From contig NZ_JAPIVK010000017.1 of assembly GCF_026183675.1 (NCBI RefSeq), positions 40,181-104,180 on the forward strand: a stretch of 64,000 bases of DNA, in the 5' to 3' direction. Below the pieces are notes generated by a model. The model did not search any database, had not been told where the DNA came from, and saw only the letters and a list, made by a program, of their open reading frames with translations. Made by a program: the position numbers and the translations under genes. This document shows, piece after piece, positions 19,952-27,068 of this stretch (its first letter is position 1; every line of letters starts with the position of its first letter). Source of the DNA: Microbulbifer halophilus (lineage in GTDB: Bacteria > Pseudomonadota > Gammaproteobacteria > Pseudomonadales > Cellvibrionaceae).

Positions 19952-20608
19952 CTAACCACTGCGAAAGCGCAACACCAGTGTCTGCGCGCCCAGCAGTTGG
20001 TCCAGCTCCTGTTTGACTGCCCGGGCATCCGCCTCGCTGACCTTGGGGCCGACAAAGACGCGCACGAAATCGCCCTTGTTGGTGCTCACGGCGCGGGTAT
20101 AGGCCTTGTAGCCCTCGTCCATCAGTCGGTTGCGCAGCTTCCCGGCCCGGGACTCGTCGCTGTAGGCGGCCACCTGCACCACCCAGGCGACCGGCAGCCC
20201 CTCTTCATCGAGAACGGGCGAGGAATCCTGTTGCTCATCTCGCGGTTCCGCCAGTTTTTCCGCCTCCGCGGTATCCGCTTCGGCGGCCGGCTGCGACGCC
20301 TCCGACTCCGGCGGGGAATCCTGTTCCACTACCGGCGGCTGGAAGGCGCTGTCGGGATCCGGCGCCGGTTCGGTGTCGGCCACCGGCTCGGGTTCGACAA
20401 TCTCGATCGGCTGGATATCCGGCTGCGGGGGAATCTGGCTGGTCACATCGATATAGCGCGCGCCCTCGCGGTCGAAGAGCGTGGGCAGGAAAATCACGGC
20501 GAGCGCGGCCAGCACCAGGGCGCCGATAATGCGCTGCCTGAAGCCATCGTTCAGTCGACCACGTTGGGCGGCGCCCCGCTGGACAGCCTCCCGGTCACGG
20601 CTCGCCAT
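19952..20608 (-). CDS. dedD: DedD-like SPOR domain protein
   Basis: A 218-aa bitopic membrane protein of cell division. A short basic cytosolic N-terminus and a membrane helix (IIGALVLAALAVIFLPTLF) are followed by a Pro/Glu/Ala-rich periplasmic linker (about residues 50-130). A C-terminal SPOR domain (WVVQVAAYSDESRAGKLRNRL to the end) binds septal peptidoglycan lacking stem peptides. The start MASRDREAV overlaps the folC end by 14 bp; the ORF extension to 20794 lies inside folC. Position between folC and cvpA fits dedD. Confidence 0.9.
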   Translation of the reverse strand: MASRDREAVQRGAAQRGRLNDGFRQRIIGALVLAALAVIFLPTLFDREGARYIDVTSQIPPQPDIQPIEIVEPEPVADTEPAPDPDSAFQPPVVEQDSPPESEASQPAAEADTAEAEKLAEPRDEQQDSSPVLDEEGLPVAWVVQVAAYSDESRAGKLRNRLMDEGYKAYTRAVSTNKGDFVRVFVGPKVSEADARAVKQELDQLLGAQTLVLRFRSG

Positions 20609-21944
20609 TACTGTGTTCTCGTATCTGCTGTAAAACTTCCGCAACAGTAAAGAAGGATCCGAAGACAAGCAACCTGTCTTGCGCCCCGATGCCCGAAAGC
20701 AGCCGCTCCAGCCCGTCGACCACCGTCGGGCAGTCGCCGTCTGTCGCACCCTCGACCGCAGCCTCGCCGATACCGGCCTCGCGCAATCCGCCAATCAGCG
20801 CGGCACAATCCGCCGCACGGCTATTGCCGGGCAACAGCGCCGGATACCAGCGATCCACACGCCCCCGCAGCGGCGCGAACAGCCCGGGCAGATCCTTGTC
20901 CGCCATGGCCGCCACCAGCGCGTGGGTGCGCCCGGGAACCGGGTGGTCGGCCAGCCAGCGGGCCAGGTACTCCGCCGCCGCGGGGTTGTGCCCCACATCC
21001 AGCAGCAGCGAGCGGCCCCGCCATTCAAGCGGCTGGCAGCGCCCCGCCAACTCGATACCCGCCAGTGTGCGCTCGATCCCCCGTTGCGGCAGCACACCCA
21101 ATACCGACAGCGCCGTGATCGCCGCCGCCAGGCTCGGGGGCGGCAGGCTGACCGGCGGCAACTGAACCTCGAGCTCCCCGAAATGGTAGCGATCCCCCAC
21201 CACGGAGGAGCCTTCAGCCCCCGAAGAAGAGCCTTCAGCGTCCGAAGAGGAGCCATCAGCGCTGGAATAAGCGCCATCAGCGCCCAAGAAAAAGTCCCGA
21301 CCGATAAAGTAGGTTGCGGCCCCGGTTTTCGCGGCGGCCGCAACCACCGACGCCGGCGGCTGCGGATCGGCGCAGACACAGGGGCTGCCGGGGCGCAGGA
21401 TACCGGCCTTCTCGCGGCCGATGATCTCCCGATCCCCACCCAGCCAGGCCTCGTGGTCCACGGCAACGCCGGTGATCACCGCCAGGTCCGCATCCACCAG
21501 GTTGACCGCATCCAGGCGACCGCCGAGCCCCACTTCCAGCAGCGCACAGTCGACACGGGCGCGCCGGAACAGCCACAGCGCGGCGAGGGTGGCAAATTCG
21601 AAGTAGGTCAGGCCGGTGTCGCCGCGGGCGGCCTCCACCGCCTCGAAGGCACGCACCAGCTCCGCATCGTTGACCTCGACACCATCGATGCGCACCCGCT
21701 CGTTGAAGCGCAGCAGGTGCGGCGAACTGTAGGCCCCCACCGAGTGGCCGCCGGCGCGCAGCAGCGCCTCCATGGCGGCGACGCAGGAACCCTTGCCGTT
21801 GGTACCGGCGACGCTGATCACCGTCGGCGCCGGCTTTTCCACGTCCAGCGCCTTTGCGACACGGGCAACGCGCTCCAGGCCCAGTTCGATCTCGGCGGGG
21901 TGGAGCTGTTCGAGGCGGGTGAGCCAGTTTTGGAGTGAGCGCAT
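20595..21944 (-). CDS. folC: Bifunctional folylpolyglutamate/dihydrofolate synthase
   Basis: A 449-aa Mur-ligase-fold enzyme that adds glutamate to dihydropteroate and to folates. Visible motifs are the P-loop VAGTNGKGSCVA, YSSPHLLRFNERVRIDG and DVGHNPAA. It is unusual in carrying a 28-residue Ser/Gly/Ala/Asp insertion (four heptads such as SSADGSS and SDAEGSS) about residue 220-247, encoded by four 21-bp tandem repeats. The insertion precedes the central-to-C-terminal domain and keeps the frame. Overlaps dedD; downstream of accD. Confidence 0.94.
   Translation of the reverse strand: MRSLQNWLTRLEQLHPAEIELGLERVARVAKALDVEKPAPTVISVAGTNGKGSCVAAMEALLRAGGHSVGAYSSPHLLRFNERVRIDGVEVNDAELVRAFEAVEAARGDTGLTYFEFATLAALWLFRRARVDCALLEVGLGGRLDAVNLVDADLAVITGVAVDHEAWLGGDREIIGREKAGILRPGSPCVCADPQPPASVVAAAAKTGAATYFIGRDFFLGADGAYSSADGSSSDAEGSSSGAEGSSVVGDRYHFGELEVQLPPVSLPPPSLAAAITALSVLGVLPQRGIERTLAGIELAGRCQPLEWRGRSLLLDVGHNPAAAEYLARWLADHPVPGRTHALVAAMADKDLPGLFAPLRGRVDRWYPALLPGNSRAADCAALIGGLREAGIGEAAVEGATDGDCPTVVDGLERLLSGIGAQDRLLVFGSFFTVAEVLQQIREHSNGEP
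21205..21288. repeat. Four 21-bp tandem repeats inside folC
   Basis: Units 21205-21225, 21226-21246, 21247-21267 and 21268-21288 share the pattern GAGGAGCC(T/A)TCAGC, each ending in an A-rich triplet. Divergence rises from unit 1 to unit 4. A 15-bp piece of unit 1 (GGAGCCTTCAGCCCC) is repeated exactly at 21991-22005, in the folC-accD gap. Confidence 0.9.
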
Positions 21945-22061
21945 AGGTCAGGTAACTACCGGGCGGGCCCGCGGCCCACCAGCCAAGTTGGAGCCTTCAG
22001 CCCCTGTAAAACAGGCGCGGCGTTCCCGGGGCGGGAGCCGCCGCTGCGACAGCGGGGAGCG

Positions 22062-22928
22062 TTACTCCCCGACTCCCGCATCCGCCAATTTGCCCATCAG
22101 GCGGCCGACGGTCTCGCGCATGTCCCCGCGCGGGATGATCATATCGATGGCGCCGTGATCCAGCAGGAATTCGCTGCGCTGGAAGCCCTTGGGCAGCTTC
22201 TGGCGGATGGTCTGCTCGATGATATTGGGGCCGGCAAAACCGGCGCGGGCACCCGGCTCGGCGGCGTTGATATCACCCAGCAGTGCCAGGGAAGCAGACA
22301 CGCCGCCGTAGACCGGATCGGTCATCACCGAGATATAGGGCACGCCGGCCATCTTCATTTTTTCCAGCACCGCGGAGGTCTTGGCCATCTGCATCAGCGA
22401 GACCAGCGCCTCCTGCATGCGCGCACCGCCGGTGGCGGAAAAGCAGACCAGCGGAATGCGCTCCTCCAGCGCCAGTTGCGCCGCGCGGGTAAAGCGCTCG
22501 CCCACCACGTAGCCCATGGAGCCGCCGTGAAAAGCGAACTCGAAGGCCACTGCCACCAGCGGTTTGCCCTCGAGCGTGCCGCGCATCGCGATCAACGCAT
22601 CTTTTTCACCGGTTTTTTTCTGCGCCTGGGTCAGGCGGTCCTTGTATTTTTTGACGTCCTTGAATTTGAGGCGGTCCACCGGCTCCACGTCGGTGGCCAG
22701 TTCCTCGCGCCCCTCCTCGTCGAGGAAGATATCCAGGCGGCGGCGCGCGCCGATGCGCATATGGTGATCGCACTTGGGGCACACATCCAGGTTCCGCTCC
22801 AGCTCCGGGCGGTACAGCATGGCGTCGCACTTGACGCATTTTTTCCATACCCCTTCCGGTACCTTGCTGCCGCCACTGCGGCGCTCGGTGCGAATGACGG
22901 CGGGAACAATTTTTTCTAACCAGCTCAT
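22062..22928 (-). CDS. accD: Acetyl-CoA carboxylase carboxyltransferase subunit beta
   Basis: A 288-aa subunit that, with AccA, transfers carboxyl from biotin to acetyl-CoA to give malonyl-CoA. The N-terminal four-cysteine zinc finger is intact (C31, C34, C50, C53). The crotonase-fold segment [12 protein letters not shown] and [19 protein letters not shown] form the substrate site. The start [10 protein letters not shown] is the conserved start. Gap of 220 bp to trpA holds a small palindrome. Confidence 0.97.
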   Translation of the reverse strand: MSWLEKIVPAVIRTERRSGGSKVPEGVWKKCVKCDAMLYRPELERNLDVCPKCDHHMRIGARRRLDIFLDEEGREELATDVEPVDRLKFKDVKKYKDRLTQAQKKTGEKDALIAMRGTLEGKPLVAVAFEFAFHGGSMGYVVGERFTRAAQLALEERIPLVCFSATGGARMQEALVSLMQMAKTSAVLEKMKMAGVPYISVMTDPVYGGVSASLALLGDINAAEPGARAGFAGPNIIEQTIRQKLPKGFQRSEFLLDHGAIDMIIPRGDMRETVGRLMGKLADAGVGE

Positions 22929-23115
22929 TTTGTTTCCAAATCCCGATGCGTTGCCTGAAGGATCGGTATTCTACCGACCGGTGAGTTTCAGACTGAGAAT
23001 TAAAACACTTGGCGAAACAACCGACGCGGCCAGATCAGCCGCTGCTTTAGGCTTTCTGGCCACCCTGCCGGCAGGGGGCACCGCGCGCACCAAAACGACG
23101 CCGACCGCGGCAAGT

Positions 23116-23132
23116 GGTGCGCACGGCGCACC
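23116..23132. repeat. GGTGCGC...GCGCACC palindrome
   Basis: GGTGCGC-ACG-GCGCACC followed by CTAC, a 7-bp stem, in the accD-trpA gap. The same GGCGCACCCTAC end occurs in the larger inverted repeat at 41911-41971, and a related palindrome is at 36139-36160. Confidence 0.65.
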
Positions 23133-23148
23133 CTACTTATCTATACAG

Positions 23149-23958
23149 TCACGCATCCAGTGCGGTGCGGATTTCGCCGACAATCGCGGCGACACTGTCC
23201 CGCGCTGCCCCGGCGGACGCCGCTTCGCCGATGGCCGATACCAGGACACTGCCGACCACCGCGCCGTCGCCGTGTTCGCTGACGGCCCTGGCCGATTCTC
23301 CATCCTTGATGCCGAAACCGACACACAGCGGCAGGTCGGTATGGCGGCGGATGCGGGTGAGATTGTCGCGCACGGAATCCGGGTCCAGGTGACCGGCACC
23401 GGTAACCCCTTTCAGGGATACATAGTAGACAAAGCCGCTGGCCAGGCCGGCAATCTGCTGCAGGCGCTCATCGCCGGTGGTGGGGGTCAGCAGGAAGATA
23501 TTGCGCAGCTCGCGCTCGCTCAGCAGCCTGTTCAGCGGCCCCGCCTCTTCCGCCGGCAGATCCACGGTCAGGGCGCCGTCGACACCCGCATCGCGGGCCG
23601 CCTCGGCAAAATTTTCCGCGCCCATCTTCTCGATCGGGTTGGCGTAGCCCATCAGGATCACCGGCGTATCCGCGTCTTGGCGGCGGAATTCCGCCACCAT
23701 CTGCAGGCATTTGCGAAGCGAGGTTTTGTGCTCCAGCGCGCGCTCGTGGCCCTTCTGGATCACCGGCCCCTCGGCCATGGGATCGGAGAAAGGCACACCC
23801 AGTTCGATCAGGTCGGTACCGCTGGCCACCAGCTGGTGCATCAGCGGTACGGTGTTTTCGGAGCCACCGTCACCGGCGACGATATAGGCCACCAGGGCCT
23901 TGCGGCCCTCGGCGCGCAGGCCGGCGAAACGGCGGTCGATTCTGTTTTCTTCTGTCAC
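23149..23958 (-). CDS. trpA: Tryptophan synthase alpha chain
   Basis: A 269-aa TIM-barrel subunit that cleaves indole-3-glycerol phosphate to indole. The catalytic pair is visible in LIELGVPFSDPMAEGPVIQ (Glu of IELG, Asp of FSDP). Phosphate-binding GVTGAGH and GFGIKDGESA are present. It follows trpB by 15 bp; together they form the channelled alpha2beta2 enzyme. Confidence 0.97.
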   Translation of the reverse strand: MTEENRIDRRFAGLRAEGRKALVAYIVAGDGGSENTVPLMHQLVASGTDLIELGVPFSDPMAEGPVIQKGHERALEHKTSLRKCLQMVAEFRRQDADTPVILMGYANPIEKMGAENFAEAARDAGVDGALTVDLPAEEAGPLNRLLSERELRNIFLLTPTTGDERLQQIAGLASGFVYYVSLKGVTGAGHLDPDSVRDNLTRIRRHTDLPLCVGFGIKDGESARAVSEHGDGAVVGSVLVSAIGEAASAGAARDSVAAIVGEIRTALDA

Positions 23959-23973
23959 TGCTTCAGTCCCCCG

Positions 23974-25191
23974 TTACACCTGGATGCCGTCGATGGCGGC
24001 CACGGTGAAAATATCCTTGTCGCCGCGCCCCGACAGGTTCACGACGATGTTCTGGTCCGCACCCATACCGGCGGCGAGCTTCAGCGCATAGGCCACGGCG
24101 TGGCTGGACTCCAGCGCCGGCAGAATGCCCTCGGTGCGGGTCAGTTGGCGGAAGGCGTCCAGTGCCTCCTTGTCGTCGGCGGTGACATATTCCACGCGGC
24201 CGATATCCTTCAGCCAGGCGTGTTCCGGCCCCACGCCGGGATAGTCGAGGCCGGCGGATACCGAGTGGGTCTCGATAATCTGGCCGTCGTCGTCTTCCAT
24301 CAGGTAGGTGCGATTGCCGTGCAGGATGCCCGGCACGCCGTCGTTCAACGGCGCCGCGTGGTGACCGGTGGCGAGGCCTTCGCCGCCCGCCTCGACGCCG
24401 TACATTTTCACATCGCTGTCGTTCAGGAAGGGGTGGAAGAGGCCGATGGCATTGGAGCCGCCGCCGACACAGGCCACCAGCGCGTCCGGCAATTGGCCGA
24501 ACTCCTCCAGGCTCTGGCGCCGCGCCTCGCGGCCGATCACCGAGTTGAAATCGCGCACCAGTTGCGGGTATGGATGCGGGCCGGCGACGGTGCCGATGAT
24601 GTAGAAGGTGTCGTCGACGTTGGTGACCCAGTCCCGCATCGCCTCGTTCATGGCGTCTTTCAGGGTTTTGGAGCCGGACTCTACCGGAATCACCTCGGCA
24701 CCCAGCAGTTTCATGCGGTAGACGTTGGGCGACTGGCGCTTGACGTCCTCTGCCCCCATGTACACGGCGCACTTCAGGCCCAGGCGCGCGGCGACGGTGG
24801 CGGTGGCCACGCCGTGCTGGCCGGCGCCGGTCTCGGCGATCACGCGGGTCTTGCCGCTGTGCTTGGCCAGCAGCGCCTGGCCGACGGTGTTGTTCACCTT
24901 GTGCGCGCCGGTGTGGTTCAGGTCTTCGCGCTTCAACCAGATACGCGCGCCGCCGGCGGCCTCGGTCAGCCGTTCGGCAAGATACAGCGGCGACGGGCGA
25001 CCCACATAGTGGGCCAGATCGTAATCGAACGCCTTGATAAATTCCGGATCGTCTTTCAGGCGAGAATACATTTCGCGCAGCTCATCCAGCGCGCCGATCA
25101 GCGTCTCCGATACAAAACGGCCGCCGTAGGCCCCGAAATGCCCGTCGGCATCGGGAAAGGCCGAGAAATCCACCGTTTCTTGCTTGCTCAC
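23974..25191 (-). CDS. trpB: Tryptophan synthase beta chain
   Basis: A 405-aa PLP enzyme joining indole and serine to give tryptophan. The PLP lysine is in [11 protein letters not shown], the ammonium-like GAGQHG loop is intact ([12 protein letters not shown]), and the phosphate-binding GGGSNAIG is present. Upstream is trpF, separated by an inverted repeat. I see no obvious leader peptide or TRAP-type site. Confidence 0.98.
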   Translation of the reverse strand: MSKQETVDFSAFPDADGHFGAYGGRFVSETLIGALDELREMYSRLKDDPEFIKAFDYDLAHYVGRPSPLYLAERLTEAAGGARIWLKREDLNHTGAHKVNNTVGQALLAKHSGKTRVIAETGAGQHGVATATVAARLGLKCAVYMGAEDVKRQSPNVYRMKLLGAEVIPVESGSKTLKDAMNEAMRDWVTNVDDTFYIIGTVAGPHPYPQLVRDFNSVIGREARRQSLEEFGQLPDALVACVGGGSNAIGLFHPFLNDSDVKMYGVEAGGEGLATGHHAAPLNDGVPGILHGNRTYLMEDDDGQIIETHSVSAGLDYPGVGPEHAWLKDIGRVEYVTADDKEALDAFRQLTRTEGILPALESSHAVAYALKLAAGMGADQNIVVNLSGRGDKDIFTVAAIDGIQV

Positions 25192-25218
25192 TGACTCACT
25201 CCATCCTTACTTTTAATG

Positions 25219-25273
25219 ACTCAGGTCTCGGGCCCACCGGCCTGACAATGGCACCGACCTCCGAAATCTGAGT
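25219..25273. repeat. Inverted repeat, ACTCAAGTTTCGG family, second full copy
   Basis: Arms 25219-25231 (ACTCAGGTCTCGG) and 25261-25273 (CCGAAATCTGAGT) pair at 11 of 13 positions and are variants of the arms at 19883-19948. It lies between trpF and trpB. Confidence 0.8.
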
Positions 25274-25299
25274 TACTAATCACAAACCACTTGCCGCCA

Positions 25300-25908
25300 T
25301 TAACCGTTGGCCGCGCGAATAAAGGCGGCGACTTTCTGCGGATCCTTGCGACCTGGCGACGCCTCGACACCGCCGCTCACATCCACCGCCTGCGGCTGCG
25401 CCGTATCGACGGCCCGCGCTACATTGCCCGGCGTCAGGCCACCGGCCAGCACTATCTGCTGGCCGCTGTCCTGCGGCACCCGTTGCCAGTCGAAGGATTC
25501 ACCGGTACCGCCGGGCACACCCGGTCGATAGGCGTCGAGAAGGAAGCCGCGCGCGGCCGGGTGTTCGGCCATGGCCGCGAGCACATCGAGGTCGTCTTTC
25601 ATGCGCAGCGCCTTGATATAGGGGCGCCGGAACTGTTCGCAGTACTCCGCCGATTCAGTGCCGTGAAACTGCAACAGGTTAAGCGGCACCCGCGCCAGCG
25701 TGTCCTCGACCCCGGCGCTGTCGGCATTGACAAAGAGCCCCACCAGAGTGACAAACGGCGGCACCGCCTTCGCGATCGCCGCCGCCTGTTCCGCAGTGAC
25801 ACAGCGCGGGCTCCCGGCATAAAAAACCAACCCCAGCGCATCGGCGCCGGCGGCGACAGCGTCACCGGCATCCTCGCTGTTGGTTATGCCGCAGATCTTT
25901 ACTTGCAT
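25300..25908 (-). CDS. trpF: Phosphoribosylanthranilate isomerase
   Basis: A 202-aa TIM-barrel enzyme that converts phosphoribosylanthranilate to CdRP by an Amadori rearrangement. The start MQVKICGITNSEDA contains the general-base cysteine (KICGIT), and LLQFHGTES, FLLDAYRPG and LAGGLTPGN are family landmarks. It lies in the trpF-trpB-trpA cluster, away from trpEGDC, the usual pseudomonad split. Confidence 0.96.
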   Translation of the reverse strand: MQVKICGITNSEDAGDAVAAGADALGLVFYAGSPRCVTAEQAAAIAKAVPPFVTLVGLFVNADSAGVEDTLARVPLNLLQFHGTESAEYCEQFRRPYIKALRMKDDLDVLAAMAEHPAARGFLLDAYRPGVPGGTGESFDWQRVPQDSGQQIVLAGGLTPGNVARAVDTAQPQAVDVSGGVEASPGRKDPQKVAAFIRAANG

Positions 25909-25999
25909 TGAATCTCGAGATCGCCAGCCGACCGGCCGTTCAAAATTGAGGGAGCCGGGATACTAGCAGATTGGCGCGGGACACGAAACGCGCCCGCCA

Positions 26000-26878
26000 C
26001 TATACCGGCAACCGCCCCAGTGGCAGCGGTACCAGCAGCGGCCCCGGTTCGGAGGTCGGCAGCTGGAATTCATGCGGGTACTGCACATCCACCAGATAGA
26101 GCCCGAACGGCGGCGCGGTGACGCCGCCGGCGGTGCGGTCGCGGGCCTCGAGCACTTCTCTGACCCACTGCGGTTTCCGCTCGCCGCGGCCCACCGCCAT
26201 CAGCACGCCGGCGATATTGCGCACCATATGGTGCAGGAAGGCGTTGGCGCTGATTTCGAGGACGATCAACTGCCCGACCCGGGCGATATCCAGCCGTGTG
26301 ATTTCCCGCACCGGACTCTTTGCCTGGCATTGCGCCGCGCGGTAACTGCTGAAGTCGTGCTCGCCGACCAGGTATTTTGCGCCTGCGCGCATGGCGTCGA
26401 TATCCAGCGGGTGCCGGGTCCAAGTGACCTCTGAGGCGGCCTGGGCGGAGCGGGTGGGCGCGCTGTGGATCAGGTAGCGGTAGCTGCGGGCGCGGGCGGA
26501 GAAGCGCGCATGGAACTGGGCCGGCACCTGCCGCGCCCAGCGCACACGCACGCAATCCGGCAACTTGGTGTTGACGCCCTCCACCCAGGCGCGCTCCGGA
26601 CGCTGCGCTTTTGTATCGAAGTGGATGACCTGGTTGGTGGCGTGCACACCGGCGTCGGTGCGGCCGGCGCAGACCAGGGTCACCGGTTCGGCGGCAATAC
26701 CGGACAGGGCCCGCTCCAGGTGTGCCTGTACCGTCTCACTGGCGGATTGCTGTTTCTGGAAGCCGTGCAGGCGGGCGCCGCAGTACTCGACGCCGAGGGC
26801 AATGCGGCGCAGGCCATCGGGGAGCTGTTCGCCCGGGGGAACTTCGCCGTTGGTTTTGTAGGTGTATTCGCGATTCAT
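26000..26878 (-). CDS. truA: tRNA pseudouridine(38-40) synthase
   Basis: A 292-aa enzyme that isomerises uridines 38-40 in tRNA anticodon stems. The catalytic aspartate is D75 in CAGRTDAGVHA. FLHHMVRNIAG and the C-terminal PPFGLYLVDVQYP are typical. ATG at 26878 is used; the upstream in-frame ATG at 26917 adds 13 residues not typical of the family. A short N-terminal tail (about residues 1-22) precedes the conserved RRIALGVEYCG. Lies between fimV and trpF as in Pseudomonas. Confidence 0.95.
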   Translation of the reverse strand: MNREYTYKTNGEVPPGEQLPDGLRRIALGVEYCGARLHGFQKQQSASETVQAHLERALSGIAAEPVTLVCAGRTDAGVHATNQVIHFDTKAQRPERAWVEGVNTKLPDCVRVRWARQVPAQFHARFSARARSYRYLIHSAPTRSAQAASEVTWTRHPLDIDAMRAGAKYLVGEHDFSSYRAAQCQAKSPVREITRLDIARVGQLIVLEISANAFLHHMVRNIAGVLMAVGRGERKPQWVREVLEARDRTAGGVTAPPFGLYLVDVQYPHEFQLPTSEPGPLLVPLPLGRLPV

Positions 26879-26930
26879 GGTTTGCGTCCGGCCACAGGGG
26901 GCAAACTTTGGTGTCATGCCCTCGGGCGCG

Positions 26931-26966
26931 CCCTCTCCCCCGGCCCCTCTCCCGGGGGGAGAGGGG
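26931..26966. repeat. CCCTCTCCC-type palindromic repeat
   Basis: CCCTCTCCCCCGG then CCCCTCTCCC, GGG, GGGAGAGGGG: a 10-bp stem, nearly identical to the copies at 17660 and 31385. Located just upstream of truA. Confidence 0.85.
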
Positions 26967-27017
26967 AGGAAGAGTGGCGCATTAATACGTCAAGACTTGC
27001 CGGTGGTTCCGGCCATA

Positions 27018-27048
27018 AAAAAACCCCGCAGCGGGTGCGAGGTTTTTT
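27018..27048. terminator. Bidirectional intrinsic terminator after fimV
   Basis: AAAAAACCCCGCA (27018-27030), loop GCGGG, TGCGAGGTTTTTT (27036-27048): a 13-bp stem with one mismatch, with A-run and T-run on either side. It lies 20 bp past the fimV stop on the minus strand and separates fimV from truA. Confidence 0.88.
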
Positions 27049-27068
27049 GGAACTGCGGAGCACTGCTA

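Noticed and set aside
21205..21288. Possible CRISPR-like array
   Set aside because: The 21-bp repeats are directly tandem with no spacers and lie in frame within folC.
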